Origin: JAIWNK01 sp964453115
GTDB taxonomy: Bacteria > Chloroflexota > Anaerolineae > Anaerolineales > Anaerolineaceae
Direction: 5' to 3'
Assembly (NCBI GenBank): GCA_964453115.1
Contig: CAYVRT010000019.1
Span: 1-64,000, forward strand
DNA: 64,000 nt
Position numbers and translations under genes: made by a program. This document shows, one piece after another, positions 33,724-42,287 of this stretch. The notes under the pieces were generated by a model. It did not search any database. It was not told the origin of the DNA and was given only the letters and a program-made list of their open reading frames with translations. Numbering within the stretch: position 1 is the stretch's first letter; every line of letters begins with the position of its first letter.

Positions 33724-34438
33724 CAGCCGCATCAAAGGGCCGCCCATCCATGCTGCCCAAACAAGTCACAGCGACAAAGCCAGCCTTCTGCAAAGCGGCA
33801 AGCAATTCAGCCTGACGCCAGGGGCGCAGCAGCGTACTGCGCAGCTCCTCACGCCATGTTTCACCCACACGGTGCAAGGTCAGAACATGAAAATGAATCA
33901 ACCCATCTGGCTCAAAATCATAAAACCGCCAAAACAGGTGTTCTTCTTCAGCATCATGGCGGGCCGCCTGTAAGCCCAGCCAGCGCTTGCGCTGCGCCAT
34001 CACCCAGTCAAAATTACGGCTCTGCAACACCAATCGCCCGCCCGGCGCCAGGCAGGCCGCAAAATCATTCAGCGTCTCGGCCAAAGCCACATCCGTCAAC
34101 ACATGTGGCAGCGAATTACCCAAACACAAAAGCGCATCAAAGGCCTGTTCGGGCAATGCGGCAGCCAGTTCGCCAAATCCGGCGGCCACAAAAGGCAGCG
34201 CTAGCCCTCGTTCCGCCGCATTGCTGCGTGCCTGTTCAACCATTGCCGGGCTCAGGTCACAGCCGGTCACCTGCCAGCCCTCTGCCGAGAGCGCCAGGGC
34301 GTGCATGCCGGTACCACAAGCCGCGTCCAGCACCCGCCCCCGCCCCTTTAACAAATCTCTCAGCAATGGCAATTCAAAATTCAACCGTGCCGTCCAGTTG
34401 ACGAAATAATCATATTCCTTACTAAACGCATCATACAT
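33683..34438 (-). CDS. SAM-dependent methyltransferase
   Basis: 251 residues, class I fold: motif I VLDAACGTGMHALALSAEG, acidic strand VTGCDLSPAMVEQAR, and LLCLGNSLPHVL as post-motif. Starts MYDAFSKEYDYFVNW, typical of small-molecule methyltransferases of the UbiE-like group. The substrate is not deducible. GGAGG lies 6 nt upstream of the ATG. It has its own promoter and converges on the MFS gene. Confidence 0.8.
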   Translation of the reverse strand: MYDAFSKEYDYFVNWTARLNFELPLLRDLLKGRGRVLDAACGTGMHALALSAEGWQVTGCDLSPAMVEQARSNAAERGLALPFVAAGFGELAAALPEQAFDALLCLGNSLPHVLTDVALAETLNDFAACLAPGGRLVLQSRNFDWVMAQRKRWLGLQAARHDAEEEHLFWRFYDFEPDGLIHFHVLTLHRVGETWREELRSTLLRPWRQAELLAALQKAGFVAVTCLGSMDGRPFDAAASPDLVIVAERKG

Positions 34439-34455
34439 GGAACACCTCCACGCCC

Positions 34456-34484
34456 AGCCTACCCCGAAACAGCGCCCCTGTCAA
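34456..34484 (-). promoter_or_regulatory. Promoter of the methyltransferase gene
   Basis: Minus strand: TTGACA (34484-34479), 17-bp spacer, TAGGCT (34461-34456), about 20 nt before the start codon. Confidence 0.65.
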
Positions 34485-34581
34485 GGTGGTTTTTTGCCTA
34501 CCCCGGCAACGATTCACACACCCTGCCCCCCTCCTTTTGCATCACTTTTCGGGCAAAGGCAATCCCGGCAGTAGAGTAAGG

Positions 34582-34594
34582 TATAATCAGCACA
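34582..34594 (+). promoter_or_regulatory. Leaderless promoter of the rlmD-like gene
   Basis: TATAAT (34582-34587) followed by CAGCAC and ATG (34594). Six nucleotides between the -10 and the start codon put the expected transcription start exactly on the A of ATG, and no Shine-Dalgarno is present. Confidence 0.6.
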
Positions 34595-35823
34595 TGAACG
34601 ATGTTTACACCCTGGAATTGCAAACCGCCACCTATGGCGGCGACACACTGGGCCGCCTGCCCGATGGCCGGGCAATCTTTGTCCCATTTGCCCTGCCTGG
34701 CGAACAGGTGCGCGTTGCAGTAACTGAAGAGAAGCGCGGCTTTGCCCGCGCCCGCCTGCTGGAAGTGCTGCGCCCCGCGCCCCAACGCATTGCCCCGCGC
34801 TGCCCCCATTTTGGCAGCTGCGGGGGCTGTCAATATCAACACTTGCCCTATCTGGCACAATGCGAGCTAAAAACCGCCCTGGTGCAAGACCAACTCCAAC
34901 GCATTGGCAAACTTAACCAACCGCCTGTGCGTCCCATGCTGCCAGCAGCCAGCCCCTGGAATTACCGCAACAGCATTCAATTCCACCTCAATGAACAAGG
35001 GCAGCTCGGCTATCAACAACCCGGCAGCCAAAAAACATTGAGCATCGGCGAATGTCACCTGCCACAGGCAGCCATCAACGAGCTTTGGCCGCGCCTCGAG
35101 TTCGAGCCTGGCAGCGGGATTGAACGCGTGACCCTGCGTCAGGGAAAAGAGGAGGACTTGCTCCTGTTGCTAGAAGGCAGCGAGCCAAACCCGCCTGCAT
35201 TTGAGCTAGACCTGCCACTTTCAGCCATCTACAGCGCCCCAACAGGCGAAATTGTCCTCTCCGGTGAAAACGGCCTGCTGCTATCGGTGCATGAGCGAGA
35301 TTTTCTCGTTTCGGGCACCTCCTTCTTCCAGGTACATACCGCACAGGCAGCGCAAATGGTCACCTGGCTGCTGGAAAACCTGCCCCTCACCCCGCAAACC
35401 ACCTTGCTGGAAGTGTATTGTGGGGTTGGCCTGTTTTCAGCCTTTCTGGCCCCGCACGTTGCCCGGCTGATTGGGGTTGAACTTGCCCCGAGCGCCTGTG
35501 AGGATTTTGCTGCCAACCTGGATGAATTTGAGCATGTTGAACTGTATGTTGGTGCGGCAGAAGAGGTGTTACCGGCCCTGAACCTGCGTCCCGACCTGGT
35601 GCTGATAGACCCGCCGCGCGCCGGCCTGGAACGCCTAGCTTTGGACGCGCTGCTACACATGGCCGCACCGCACCTGGCCTACATCTCTTGCGACCTGGCA
35701 ACCCTGGCGCGCGATGCAGCCCGACTGACGGCTGGCGGCTATCGCCTGCAGGTTGCACAACCGATAGACATGTTCCCGCAAACAGCCCACATTGAAACAA
35801 TCTGTCTCTTCACCCACGCCTGA
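34594..35823 (+). CDS. RlmD/TrmA-type RNA uracil-C5-methyltransferase
   Basis: 409 residues. An N-terminal TRAM domain (GDTLGRLPDGRAIFVPFALPGE) is followed by an iron-sulfur cluster motif (CPHFGSCGGCQYQH plus a later Cys), then the methyltransferase fold (TTLLEVYCGVGLFSAFLA), DPPRAGL and the catalytic Cys in YISCDLATLARD. The architecture is that of 23S rRNA m5U methyltransferases; RlmCD or TrmA-like specificity cannot be separated by eye. The longer open frame to 34486 spans the promoter and is rejected. Confidence 0.9.
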   Translation: MNDVYTLELQTATYGGDTLGRLPDGRAIFVPFALPGEQVRVAVTEEKRGFARARLLEVLRPAPQRIAPRCPHFGSCGGCQYQHLPYLAQCELKTALVQDQLQRIGKLNQPPVRPMLPAASPWNYRNSIQFHLNEQGQLGYQQPGSQKTLSIGECHLPQAAINELWPRLEFEPGSGIERVTLRQGKEEDLLLLLEGSEPNPPAFELDLPLSAIYSAPTGEIVLSGENGLLLSVHERDFLVSGTSFFQVHTAQAAQMVTWLLENLPLTPQTTLLEVYCGVGLFSAFLAPHVARLIGVELAPSACEDFAANLDEFEHVELYVGAAEEVLPALNLRPDLVLIDPPRAGLERLALDALLHMAAPHLAYISCDLATLARDAARLTAGGYRLQVAQPIDMFPQTAHIETICLFTHA

Positions 35824-37042
35824 TGCTGCGCTAATTGTTGTTGGCGCTGGCCCCGCCGGGCTCATGGCTGCCCTGCAAGCTGCCTGGCGCGGGGCAGATG
35901 TATTGCTGCTGGATGCCAACCCCGCCCCCGGACGCAAATTGCTTGTCACCGGCAGCGGACGCTGCAACCTGACCAATGCCGGGGTTGCTGCCGAGCGCTA
36001 CATCACCAGCAGCGGCAGCCCCGCCTGGCTGGAAGAGGTGTTGCAACGCTTTGGACGCCCCGAGTTGCTGCAAACGCTGGAAGAAATTGGCCTGCTGACC
36101 TTTGCCACCTCGGATGGCTGGTATTACCCACGCTCGCAATCGGCACAGGCTGTGGTTGAGGCATTGAGCGCCGCCCTTGACCAGGCTGGCGTGCGCCGGC
36201 AGATGAACGCCCGTCTGCGCAGCCTGCAAACCGGAGGGTCTGGCTTCAGCCTGCACCTGGAAGATGGTCAAGTTCTGCATAGCTCGCGGCTGGTGCTGGC
36301 CCCCGGCGGCAAGGCCTACCCGGCGCTTGGCTCGCGCGGCGATTGCCTGCCCATCTTGCAGGCCCTGGGTCACCGCCTGCTGCCGGTCTACCCGGCGCTT
36401 GCACCCGTCCTCACCGACCCGCGCCCACTCCACAAACTGCAAGGGCTGCGCTTCGATGCCACCGCCACACTCTGGCAAGACAAACAGCCCCTGGCCTGCA
36501 CAACCGGCAACCTGATTATTACCGAGTGGGGGTTGAACGGCCCGGCAGTGATGGACCTCAGCCACGCCATCAGCACCCACCCCGGCCAAAACCTCACCCT
36601 CACCCTCGACCTGCTGCCCGGCTCAGCCACCAACGACTTTGAGCGCCTGCTAGAGCGCAAACAGGGGCAGCCAATCCCGCTGCGCGTGCTGCTTGGCTCC
36701 TTGCTGCCCCCCAAAGCCGCCCCCACCCTGCTGGAGCGTGCCGGTCTGCCTGCCGATGTGCGCCTCTCGCAGTTGAACGACGCAAGGCTGGCACAATTAC
36801 AACACAGCCTGCATACCCTGGCCCTGGAGGTGCGCGGCGTGCGCGGTTTCGAGTATGCGCAGGTCTCTACCGGCGGCATTCCACTCTACGAAGTTGCCCC
36901 GCATTCCATGCAATCACAGCTTCAGCCCGGGCTTTTTCTGGCCGGTGAAGTGCTGGATGTGATTGGGCCATGCGGCGGCTACAACCTGCAATTCGCCTTC
37001 AGCAGCGGTGCGCTGGCCGGGCAAGCTGCCGCAACAGCCTGA
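35792..37042 (+). CDS. BaiN/HI0933-family flavoprotein
   Basis: 416 residues. FAD-binding Rossmann motif IVVGAGPAGLMAALQAAWRG, the family signature KLLVTGSGRCNLTNAG, APGGKAYPALGSRGD and the C-terminal LDVIGPCGGYNLQFAFSSGALAG. It is an NAD(P)/FAD-dependent oxidoreductase of unassigned substrate. The frame opens with a TTG at 35792, overlapping the previous gene by 32 nt; no better start precedes the Rossmann strand. Confidence 0.88.
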   Translation: MKQSVSSPTPDAALIVVGAGPAGLMAALQAAWRGADVLLLDANPAPGRKLLVTGSGRCNLTNAGVAAERYITSSGSPAWLEEVLQRFGRPELLQTLEEIGLLTFATSDGWYYPRSQSAQAVVEALSAALDQAGVRRQMNARLRSLQTGGSGFSLHLEDGQVLHSSRLVLAPGGKAYPALGSRGDCLPILQALGHRLLPVYPALAPVLTDPRPLHKLQGLRFDATATLWQDKQPLACTTGNLIITEWGLNGPAVMDLSHAISTHPGQNLTLTLDLLPGSATNDFERLLERKQGQPIPLRVLLGSLLPPKAAPTLLERAGLPADVRLSQLNDARLAQLQHSLHTLALEVRGVRGFEYAQVSTGGIPLYEVAPHSMQSQLQPGLFLAGEVLDVIGPCGGYNLQFAFSSGALAGQAAATA

Positions 37043-37045
37043 AAT

Positions 37046-37339
37046 TCAACCTGCCACCCAATTATACAAATGGCGCTGCCGTTCCAACAACAAGGCGGGC
37101 AGCCGCTCCCCCGAAAAGTTCGTAAAATAGGCCGTTTGTCGGTGCGCTTCCAGCGCCTGCGCATCGCAATACTGTTCATAGATCAGGAATAAATCTTCCT
37201 CCTCTGTTGAACGGCTAACCTGAAAGCCCAGGCAACCAGGCTCATTCGCTCGAACCTGTGCCGCAAATTCGCTTGCCTCCACAGCAAACTGACCGGCCAA
37301 CCCCGGCCTTACCCGACACAAAACAACCAGAATGACCAT
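37046..37339 (-). CDS. ABM-fold monooxygenase-like protein
   Basis: 97 residues, a single antibiotic-biosynthesis-monooxygenase domain: VVLCRVRPGLAGQFAV, NEPGCLGFQVSRSTEEEDLFLIYEQYCDAQALEAHRQT. Family members are small dimeric proteins, some with quinol monooxygenase activity (YgiN). It lies 12 nt downstream of the antiporter gene on the same strand, so it is probably cotranscribed. Confidence 0.85.
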   Translation of the reverse strand: MVILVVLCRVRPGLAGQFAVEASEFAAQVRANEPGCLGFQVSRSTEEEDLFLIYEQYCDAQALEAHRQTAYFTNFSGERLPALLLERQRHLYNWVAG

Positions 37340-37351
37340 CTTTCATGCTCC

Positions 37352-39298
37352 TCACAACAAACGAATAACCGCAATAGAGCCGGGGAACAATGCGGCAAAT
37401 TGCTCAGGCTCGTTGCCAATTGCCGAACGAAAGCCTGGCCGCTCGCTGCGCGCCACCAGCACCAACAAATCATCTGCTTCTAACCCCAACAAGGCCTGAC
37501 GCATTTCCTGAGGGCGCGTGCGCCGAAATTGCAAAGGGTGTTGCCAGATGCTCAAGGCCTTTTGCAAAAGCACCTGCTGCACCTCGTTTGCCATCACCAG
37601 GAGCGGAACATTGAGCGCCCGCGTCAGCGTCATCACCATTCCTTGCGCATCATCGGTCGTCGCATCCGGCAAAACAGCCCACACCACACGCCGCAAACTG
37701 TTAATCGGCCTTTCCAGGCGCGCCACCAGGACCGGTACATGCGCCTTCCATAACACCTCATCCACATCACTGCCAAACAAATTGGCATGATAGGTTGACT
37801 TTCCACGCCAGCCCATCACAATCATAGATGCATTTTGCTCCACAGCCGAGCGCAAAATACCGCGTCCAATCGCCGAATCGACGCGTTGCAATAACTGAAT
37901 CGGGGTGTCGGGATCATGCAAAATTTCCGGCAAACGTTCCATCAACAAACGTTGCTGCTCTAACCCCTGCACCTTGCCATTCACCTCGCGCAAGACATGC
38001 AATGGATAAAGCGTTCCATGCACCCTATCTACCAACAAACTCGCCAAAGACAGCAAATTTTCCTGCGTTTGCGGGTTGGCAACCGGCACCAAAATGCGGT
38101 CAAAAGGCAGTGCTGGTTGCATACGTTCATCGCCCGCCGAAAGCTGCCGCCCAAACCGTTGCACAATCATCGGTGAAGTGATGGAAGTAAACAAAATCAT
38201 CATAATTGCGCCGTTAAATACCTGTTGCGAAAACAGCCCCAATTGCACACCAATCAGCATTGTCGGTAAAGTCACTGCCGCCTGCGCCTGCGAAAGCCCC
38301 CAAACCGCCCACATTTGGGCGCGCGAATAACCCAGCAGCCGGGTTGCACTCCAGGCAGCTGCCAGCTTGGCTGCATAGGCCATCGCCGTCAGGCCCAATC
38401 CAGCAAGCAACGACCCCATATCCACCACGAATGCTTTCGGGTCTGTAATCATGCCGCTGTACATGAGAAAAATAGGGATGAAAAACGACTCGCCCACAAA
38501 CAGCACCTGCCCCCCCACTGCTGAATGCGAAGGCAAAGCAGAGCTAATGGCCAGCCCCGCCAAAAACGCCCCCACAACCGCATGAATGCCTATCTGTTCG
38601 GCGCCGAATGCCGCCACCAACAACACAACCAGCATAAACTGAAACTCCACAGTCCGGCTACTAAAACGCCGAAAGAATAATTTTCCCAGGCGCGGCACAG
38701 CAAACAGGATCAGCCCGGCATAAATGAGCAATTGCCCAACCAGTTTCAGCAACGACCAAAGTTCAATAGCACCACCAGCCGGTGTGTTGGCTATCACGGC
38801 CAGCACCAAAAAGGCCGTCACATCCGTAAAGACAGTTGCCCCAATCGTTACAGCAATTGCTTCATCGGTCACAATGCCCAATCGGGCAACAACAGGAAAA
38901 GCAATCAGCGTATGCGAGGCAATCGCCGACCCCAACAAAACCGACCCCATCCACCCCATTCCCAGGGCACGCCCCAAAGCAATGCCCAGGGCCTGCGGAA
39001 TACAATACGTTAGTAAGCCAAACAACAACGACTTGCGGCGGACGCGATTGAACTGATGTAAATCCACCTCCAGGCCCGCATTGAACATCAGATACAGCAA
39101 GCCCACCTCGGCAAACATCTCCATAATCCCCTCTGCGGCAAGCCAGTTCATACCAAATGGCCCAACCAGCATTCCCCCCACAATCAAACCGATGATGCCG
39201 GGCAAATGCACCCGTTCCGAAAGAATGGGCGTAATCAGCACAATTGCCATTACCACCAAAAAAATTTCAACCGGTGTATGTAACAAGGCCTCAGGCAT
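37352..39298 (-). CDS. Kef-type cation/proton antiporter with UspA-like C terminus
   Basis: 648 residues. About twelve transmembrane helices form a CPA2 domain (PGIIGLIVGGMLVGPFG, FNAGLEVDLHQF, LLGSAIASHTLIAFPVVARLG). From about residue 395 the protein is cytoplasmic with universal-stress-protein-like halves (DRILVPVANPQTQENLLSLA; IVMGWRGKS). No TrkA-N/RCK domain is present, so regulation, if any, would go through the Usp part. An extended -10 (TGTTACAAT on the minus strand, 39323-39318) lies close upstream. Confidence 0.88.
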   Translation of the reverse strand: MPEALLHTPVEIFLVVMAIVLITPILSERVHLPGIIGLIVGGMLVGPFGMNWLAAEGIMEMFAEVGLLYLMFNAGLEVDLHQFNRVRRKSLLFGLLTYCIPQALGIALGRALGMGWMGSVLLGSAIASHTLIAFPVVARLGIVTDEAIAVTIGATVFTDVTAFLVLAVIANTPAGGAIELWSLLKLVGQLLIYAGLILFAVPRLGKLFFRRFSSRTVEFQFMLVVLLVAAFGAEQIGIHAVVGAFLAGLAISSALPSHSAVGGQVLFVGESFFIPIFLMYSGMITDPKAFVVDMGSLLAGLGLTAMAYAAKLAAAWSATRLLGYSRAQMWAVWGLSQAQAAVTLPTMLIGVQLGLFSQQVFNGAIMMILFTSITSPMIVQRFGRQLSAGDERMQPALPFDRILVPVANPQTQENLLSLASLLVDRVHGTLYPLHVLREVNGKVQGLEQQRLLMERLPEILHDPDTPIQLLQRVDSAIGRGILRSAVEQNASMIVMGWRGKSTYHANLFGSDVDEVLWKAHVPVLVARLERPINSLRRVVWAVLPDATTDDAQGMVMTLTRALNVPLLVMANEVQQVLLQKALSIWQHPLQFRRTRPQEMRQALLGLEADDLLVLVARSERPGFRSAIGNEPEQFAALFPGSIAVIRLL

Positions 39299-39368
39299 TT
39301 GCTCTCCAGTTCCATAGATTGTAACACGGCGATAAAATTTTTCTAATCAAACTCCTTCTCCAAAGGTC

Positions 39369-39396
39369 TTGTATTTTCACGCATTTGGGCTATACT
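39369..39396 (+). promoter_or_regulatory. Promoter of the ATP-grasp gene
   Basis: TTGTAT (39369-39374), 16-bp spacer, TATACT (39391-39396), about 50 nt before the start codon. Confidence 0.55.
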
Positions 39397-39447
39397 ACGA
39401 AGCTAATTGCGCTTTGCGCAGAATTTTCATTCGTTTGAGGTTAAGAA

Positions 39448-40653
39448 ATGGACGACCTGTTCAAATACGAACAAGAAATTGCTGAGGAGGACAAGCCTCC
39501 GAGTCGTTCCCCGCGTCCGGCAAAGCTCTGGCGTGTCGCCGTGATTGCCAACGTGAAAGGGGAAAGTGCGTTGCCACTCAATGGGCCAGAAGATGCCGGT
39601 GCGGAATTTGACCGCCCTGAGACGATTCGCTCCATTCAGGATGCGATCGAATCGGACGGACACAGCACGATCTTTCTCCCTGCCGATTCCAATCTACCCT
39701 TTGCCCTGCGCGATGTCCAGCCCGACATCTGCTTCAACATTGCAGAAGGCCTGGGTGGTGATGCGCGTGAAGCACAGGTGCCAGCACTGCTCGAAATGCT
39801 GCGCATCCCCTACACTGCCTCGCGCGTGCTTGCCAATGCGCTTGGGTTGGATAAAACAATGACCAAACGCATTTGGCGCGAGGTCGGGCTGCCAACAGCG
39901 CGGTTTCAGGAATTCAACACCGCCGAAGAAGCACTCGACCCACAACTTGCCTTCCCGCTATTCGTCAAACCGGCGCGCGAAGGAACCGGCATGGGTATGG
40001 GTGAGCATTCCATCGTTTATGACGAAGCGCAACTACGCGTCCAGGTTCGCTGGGTGATCGGCAACTATCATCAGCCAGCCCTGGTGGAGGAATTCCTCAG
40101 CGGACGAGAGTTCACCGTTGGTGTGTTGGGCCGCAAAGACGCCCTGCGTTGGGCGCGCCGCCCCAGCCTCTATGAGGCAAACGGCTTCTGCCGCCTACCC
40201 GTTCTGGAAGTGGATGCCGGACGGTCCATCACCCCTGGCGTGTATGGACGCACCGCAAAAACCCTGCACCCCGGCGACTCGGGCGTACCCGATTTTCTCT
40301 GCCCGGCCCCCATCCCTGCCCAGCTTGCCCGGCAACTTCAAAACCTGGCCATCCAGGCTCATCTAGCCGTCGGAGCGCTGGATGTCTCACGTGTGGATGT
40401 GCGGCTCAATGGTCAGGGGCATCCCTGCCTGATTGAAATTAACACCCTGCCCGGCCTGACGCCCGGATTCAGCGACCTGTGCATCATTGCCAATGCTGGC
40501 GGCATCAGCTACAGCGATCTAATCCTGGAAATTCTCTACCTGGGCGCGGCACGCTTTGGGCTGGCCCTGCCACACCCGCTCGCCGTCCGCCGGCAGCGCG
40601 GTGTGCGCCTGCCACACCTGGTGCAAATGTCGCCACAAATGCAATTGCGCTAA
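39448..40653 (+). CDS. D-Ala-D-Ala-ligase-like ATP-grasp enzyme
   Basis: 401 residues. Central PDICFNIAEGLGGDAREAQVPALLEMLRI, YTASRVLANALGLDKTMTK, ATP loop FVKPAREGTGMGMGEHSIV, and metal-binding CLIEINTLPGLTPGFSDLCII place it in the Ddl group. Compared with the ddl at 16568, the N-terminal Ddl signature GG-SGEH is missing and replaced by an unrelated segment with an acidic N-terminal tail, so substrates may be other amino acids or dipeptides. Monocistronic, with its own promoter and a 12-bp hairpin after it. Confidence 0.85.
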   Translation: MDDLFKYEQEIAEEDKPPSRSPRPAKLWRVAVIANVKGESALPLNGPEDAGAEFDRPETIRSIQDAIESDGHSTIFLPADSNLPFALRDVQPDICFNIAEGLGGDAREAQVPALLEMLRIPYTASRVLANALGLDKTMTKRIWREVGLPTARFQEFNTAEEALDPQLAFPLFVKPAREGTGMGMGEHSIVYDEAQLRVQVRWVIGNYHQPALVEEFLSGREFTVGVLGRKDALRWARRPSLYEANGFCRLPVLEVDAGRSITPGVYGRTAKTLHPGDSGVPDFLCPAPIPAQLARQLQNLAIQAHLAVGALDVSRVDVRLNGQGHPCLIEINTLPGLTPGFSDLCIIANAGGISYSDLILEILYLGAARFGLALPHPLAVRRQRGVRLPHLVQMSPQMQLR

Positions 40654-40664
40654 CCTGCATACCC

Positions 40665-40692
40665 TTCGGGCTGCCCAACCGGGCAGCCCGAA
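40665..40692 (+). terminator. Hairpin terminator after the ATP-grasp gene
   Basis: TTCGGGCTGCCC (40665-40676), loop AACC, GGGCAGCCCGAA (40681-40692): a 12-bp perfect stem, followed only by CTCGTTT, so T-run support is weak. Confidence 0.7.
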
Positions 40693-40717
40693 CTCGTTTA
40701 AAAGGACATTCTACACC

Positions 40718-40746
40718 TTGACCCTGAGTTCTCTTCGCAGTAAACT
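40718..40746 (+). promoter_or_regulatory. Promoter of the Moco-like lipoprotein / wtp genes
   Basis: TTGACC (40718-40723), 17-bp spacer, TAAACT (40741-40746), about 43 nt upstream of the start codon. Confidence 0.65.
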
Positions 40747-40788
40747 TGTTCTTGTTGTACCTCAACAAAAATACAAGAAAGGTGTTTT

Positions 40789-42201
40789 ATGAAAACGCGT
40801 TTGTCCCTCCTCGTATTGATTGTGATGTTGCTGCTTTCTGCCTGTCAGACGGCCAACACCCCCACCCCGGCTGTCCAACCCGCCGATTCCACCATTGTGC
40901 TGGATGTAACCGGCGTCAATGGCAGCAAATCTTTTACTATGGAAGCGCTGAAACAATTGCCAGCCACAGAAGGTTTTGCTGGCATTAAAAGCAGCACCGG
41001 CAAGATTACGCCACCCGAGACCTACAAAGGCATCTTGCTCACCGACCTGTTGGCGCAGGTTGGCGGCCTCGACCCGGCAATGGCGATTCAAATCGAAGCC
41101 GAAGATGGCTATACGATGACCTTCTCACCCAATCAGGTTGAAAGCGGTCAATTCATCGCTTACGACCCTGGCACAGGCGATGAAACAGCCAATGCCGGCA
41201 CATTGCGCGTCCTGATTGCCTATGAACGCGACGGCAAGGCTCTCGACCCGAAAGAAGAAGGCATATTGCGGGTCATGATCATCAACGACAAGTCCAATCA
41301 GGTCACCGATGGTCACTGGTCCATCAAATGGGTGCGCAAAATTTCTCTCAAACCGCTGGCTGCCGAATGGACGCTGCGGCTTGAAGGCAAGCTGACCGAG
41401 GATATGGATCGCGGCACCTTTGAATCGGGCGCTGCCGAAAAATGCCACCAAACCACCTGGCAAGATGAAAAAGCCCAAACCTGGATGGGCATTCCGCTCT
41501 GGCTGCTGGTCGGGCGGGTAGATGATGAAACCAAGCACGAAACCGGCGCTTTTTCCGATGAATTGGCCGATGCCGGCTACACGGTAGATGTTATCGCGGC
41601 GGATGGCTACACCATCACTTTTGATAGCGCCCGTATCAAGCGCAATAACAATATCATCGTTGCCTTCCAGGTCAATGGCAACCCGCTCAGCGATAAGGAC
41701 TTTCCCCTCAAGCTGGTTGGCTCAGACCTGAGCAAGAAAGAAATGGCTGGCGCAATCGTCAAGATTGTTGTCCACCTGGATGGGCAGCCGGTCAGCGAAC
41801 CTACCCCCGCGCCCACTGCCACCCAGGTTGCCGTTCAGCCGCCCAGCGGCAATGCCGCCCTCACCCTGCGCGGGCTGGTGAACAACGAACAATCCTGGTC
41901 GCTGGAACAAATCCAGGCCCAGGAAATTGTCAAACTAACCGTTGAACACCCCAAAAAGGGCAAGTTAGACGTAGAAGGTGTGCGCCTGAATGCCCTGCTC
42001 GACCTGGCCGGCCCCAAACCCGAGGCGCAAACCCTGGTGCTGATTGCATCGGATGGTTTCACCGCCGAGGCAGACCTGCAAGCCATCCGCCAATGCCCCG
42101 ATTGTTTGCTCGCCATTGAAGACGGCATTTTGAAGGCAATGATGCCCGGTTTTGAAAGCAACTTCTGGGTCAAGGATGTTACCCAAATCGAGCTGAAGTA
42201 A
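40789..42201 (+). CDS. Lipoprotein with three molybdopterin-oxidoreductase-like domains
   Basis: 470 residues. Lipobox LLLSACQT (Cys19), then three tandem modules of about 110-150 residues, at about 38-185, 190-335 and 350-470. Each shows the build LxxLxQLP...Y.GI.L.DLL...G followed by a DGY/DGF turn (AEDGYTMTF, AADGYTITF, ASDGFTAEA), as in the oxidoreductase molybdopterin-binding domain of sulfite-oxidase relatives. The cofactor-coordinating Cys of true sulfite oxidases is not evident, so a binding or structural role is as likely as catalysis. It precedes the wtpA/wtpB-like pair, linking it to molybdate or tungstate. Confidence 0.65.
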   Translation: MKTRLSLLVLIVMLLLSACQTANTPTPAVQPADSTIVLDVTGVNGSKSFTMEALKQLPATEGFAGIKSSTGKITPPETYKGILLTDLLAQVGGLDPAMAIQIEAEDGYTMTFSPNQVESGQFIAYDPGTGDETANAGTLRVLIAYERDGKALDPKEEGILRVMIINDKSNQVTDGHWSIKWVRKISLKPLAAEWTLRLEGKLTEDMDRGTFESGAAEKCHQTTWQDEKAQTWMGIPLWLLVGRVDDETKHETGAFSDELADAGYTVDVIAADGYTITFDSARIKRNNNIIVAFQVNGNPLSDKDFPLKLVGSDLSKKEMAGAIVKIVVHLDGQPVSEPTPAPTATQVAVQPPSGNAALTLRGLVNNEQSWSLEQIQAQEIVKLTVEHPKKGKLDVEGVRLNALLDLAGPKPEAQTLVLIASDGFTAEADLQAIRQCPDCLLAIEDGILKAMMPGFESNFWVKDVTQIELK

Positions 42202-42223
42202 GCCCGCTTTTATTCTTGTTTTC

Positions 42224-42268
42224 AAGCGCGGCGGTGGAAGAGAAACTCTCGGTTTCGCCGCCGCGCTT
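42224..42268 (+). terminator. Intercistronic GC hairpin before wtpA
   Basis: AAGCGCGGCGG (42224-42234) and CCGCCGCGCTT (42258-42268) form an 11-bp perfect stem with a 23-nt loop, followed by CGTTTTG. It probably reduces read-through or protects the upstream message. Confidence 0.6.
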
Positions 42269-42287
42269 CGTTTTGAAAGAGAAGTCC

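Noticed and set aside
40789..42201. True sulfite oxidase or nitrate reductase subunit
   Set aside because: The modules resemble the fold, but the cofactor-ligating Cys motif is not evident and there is a lipoprotein signal, not a Tat signal.
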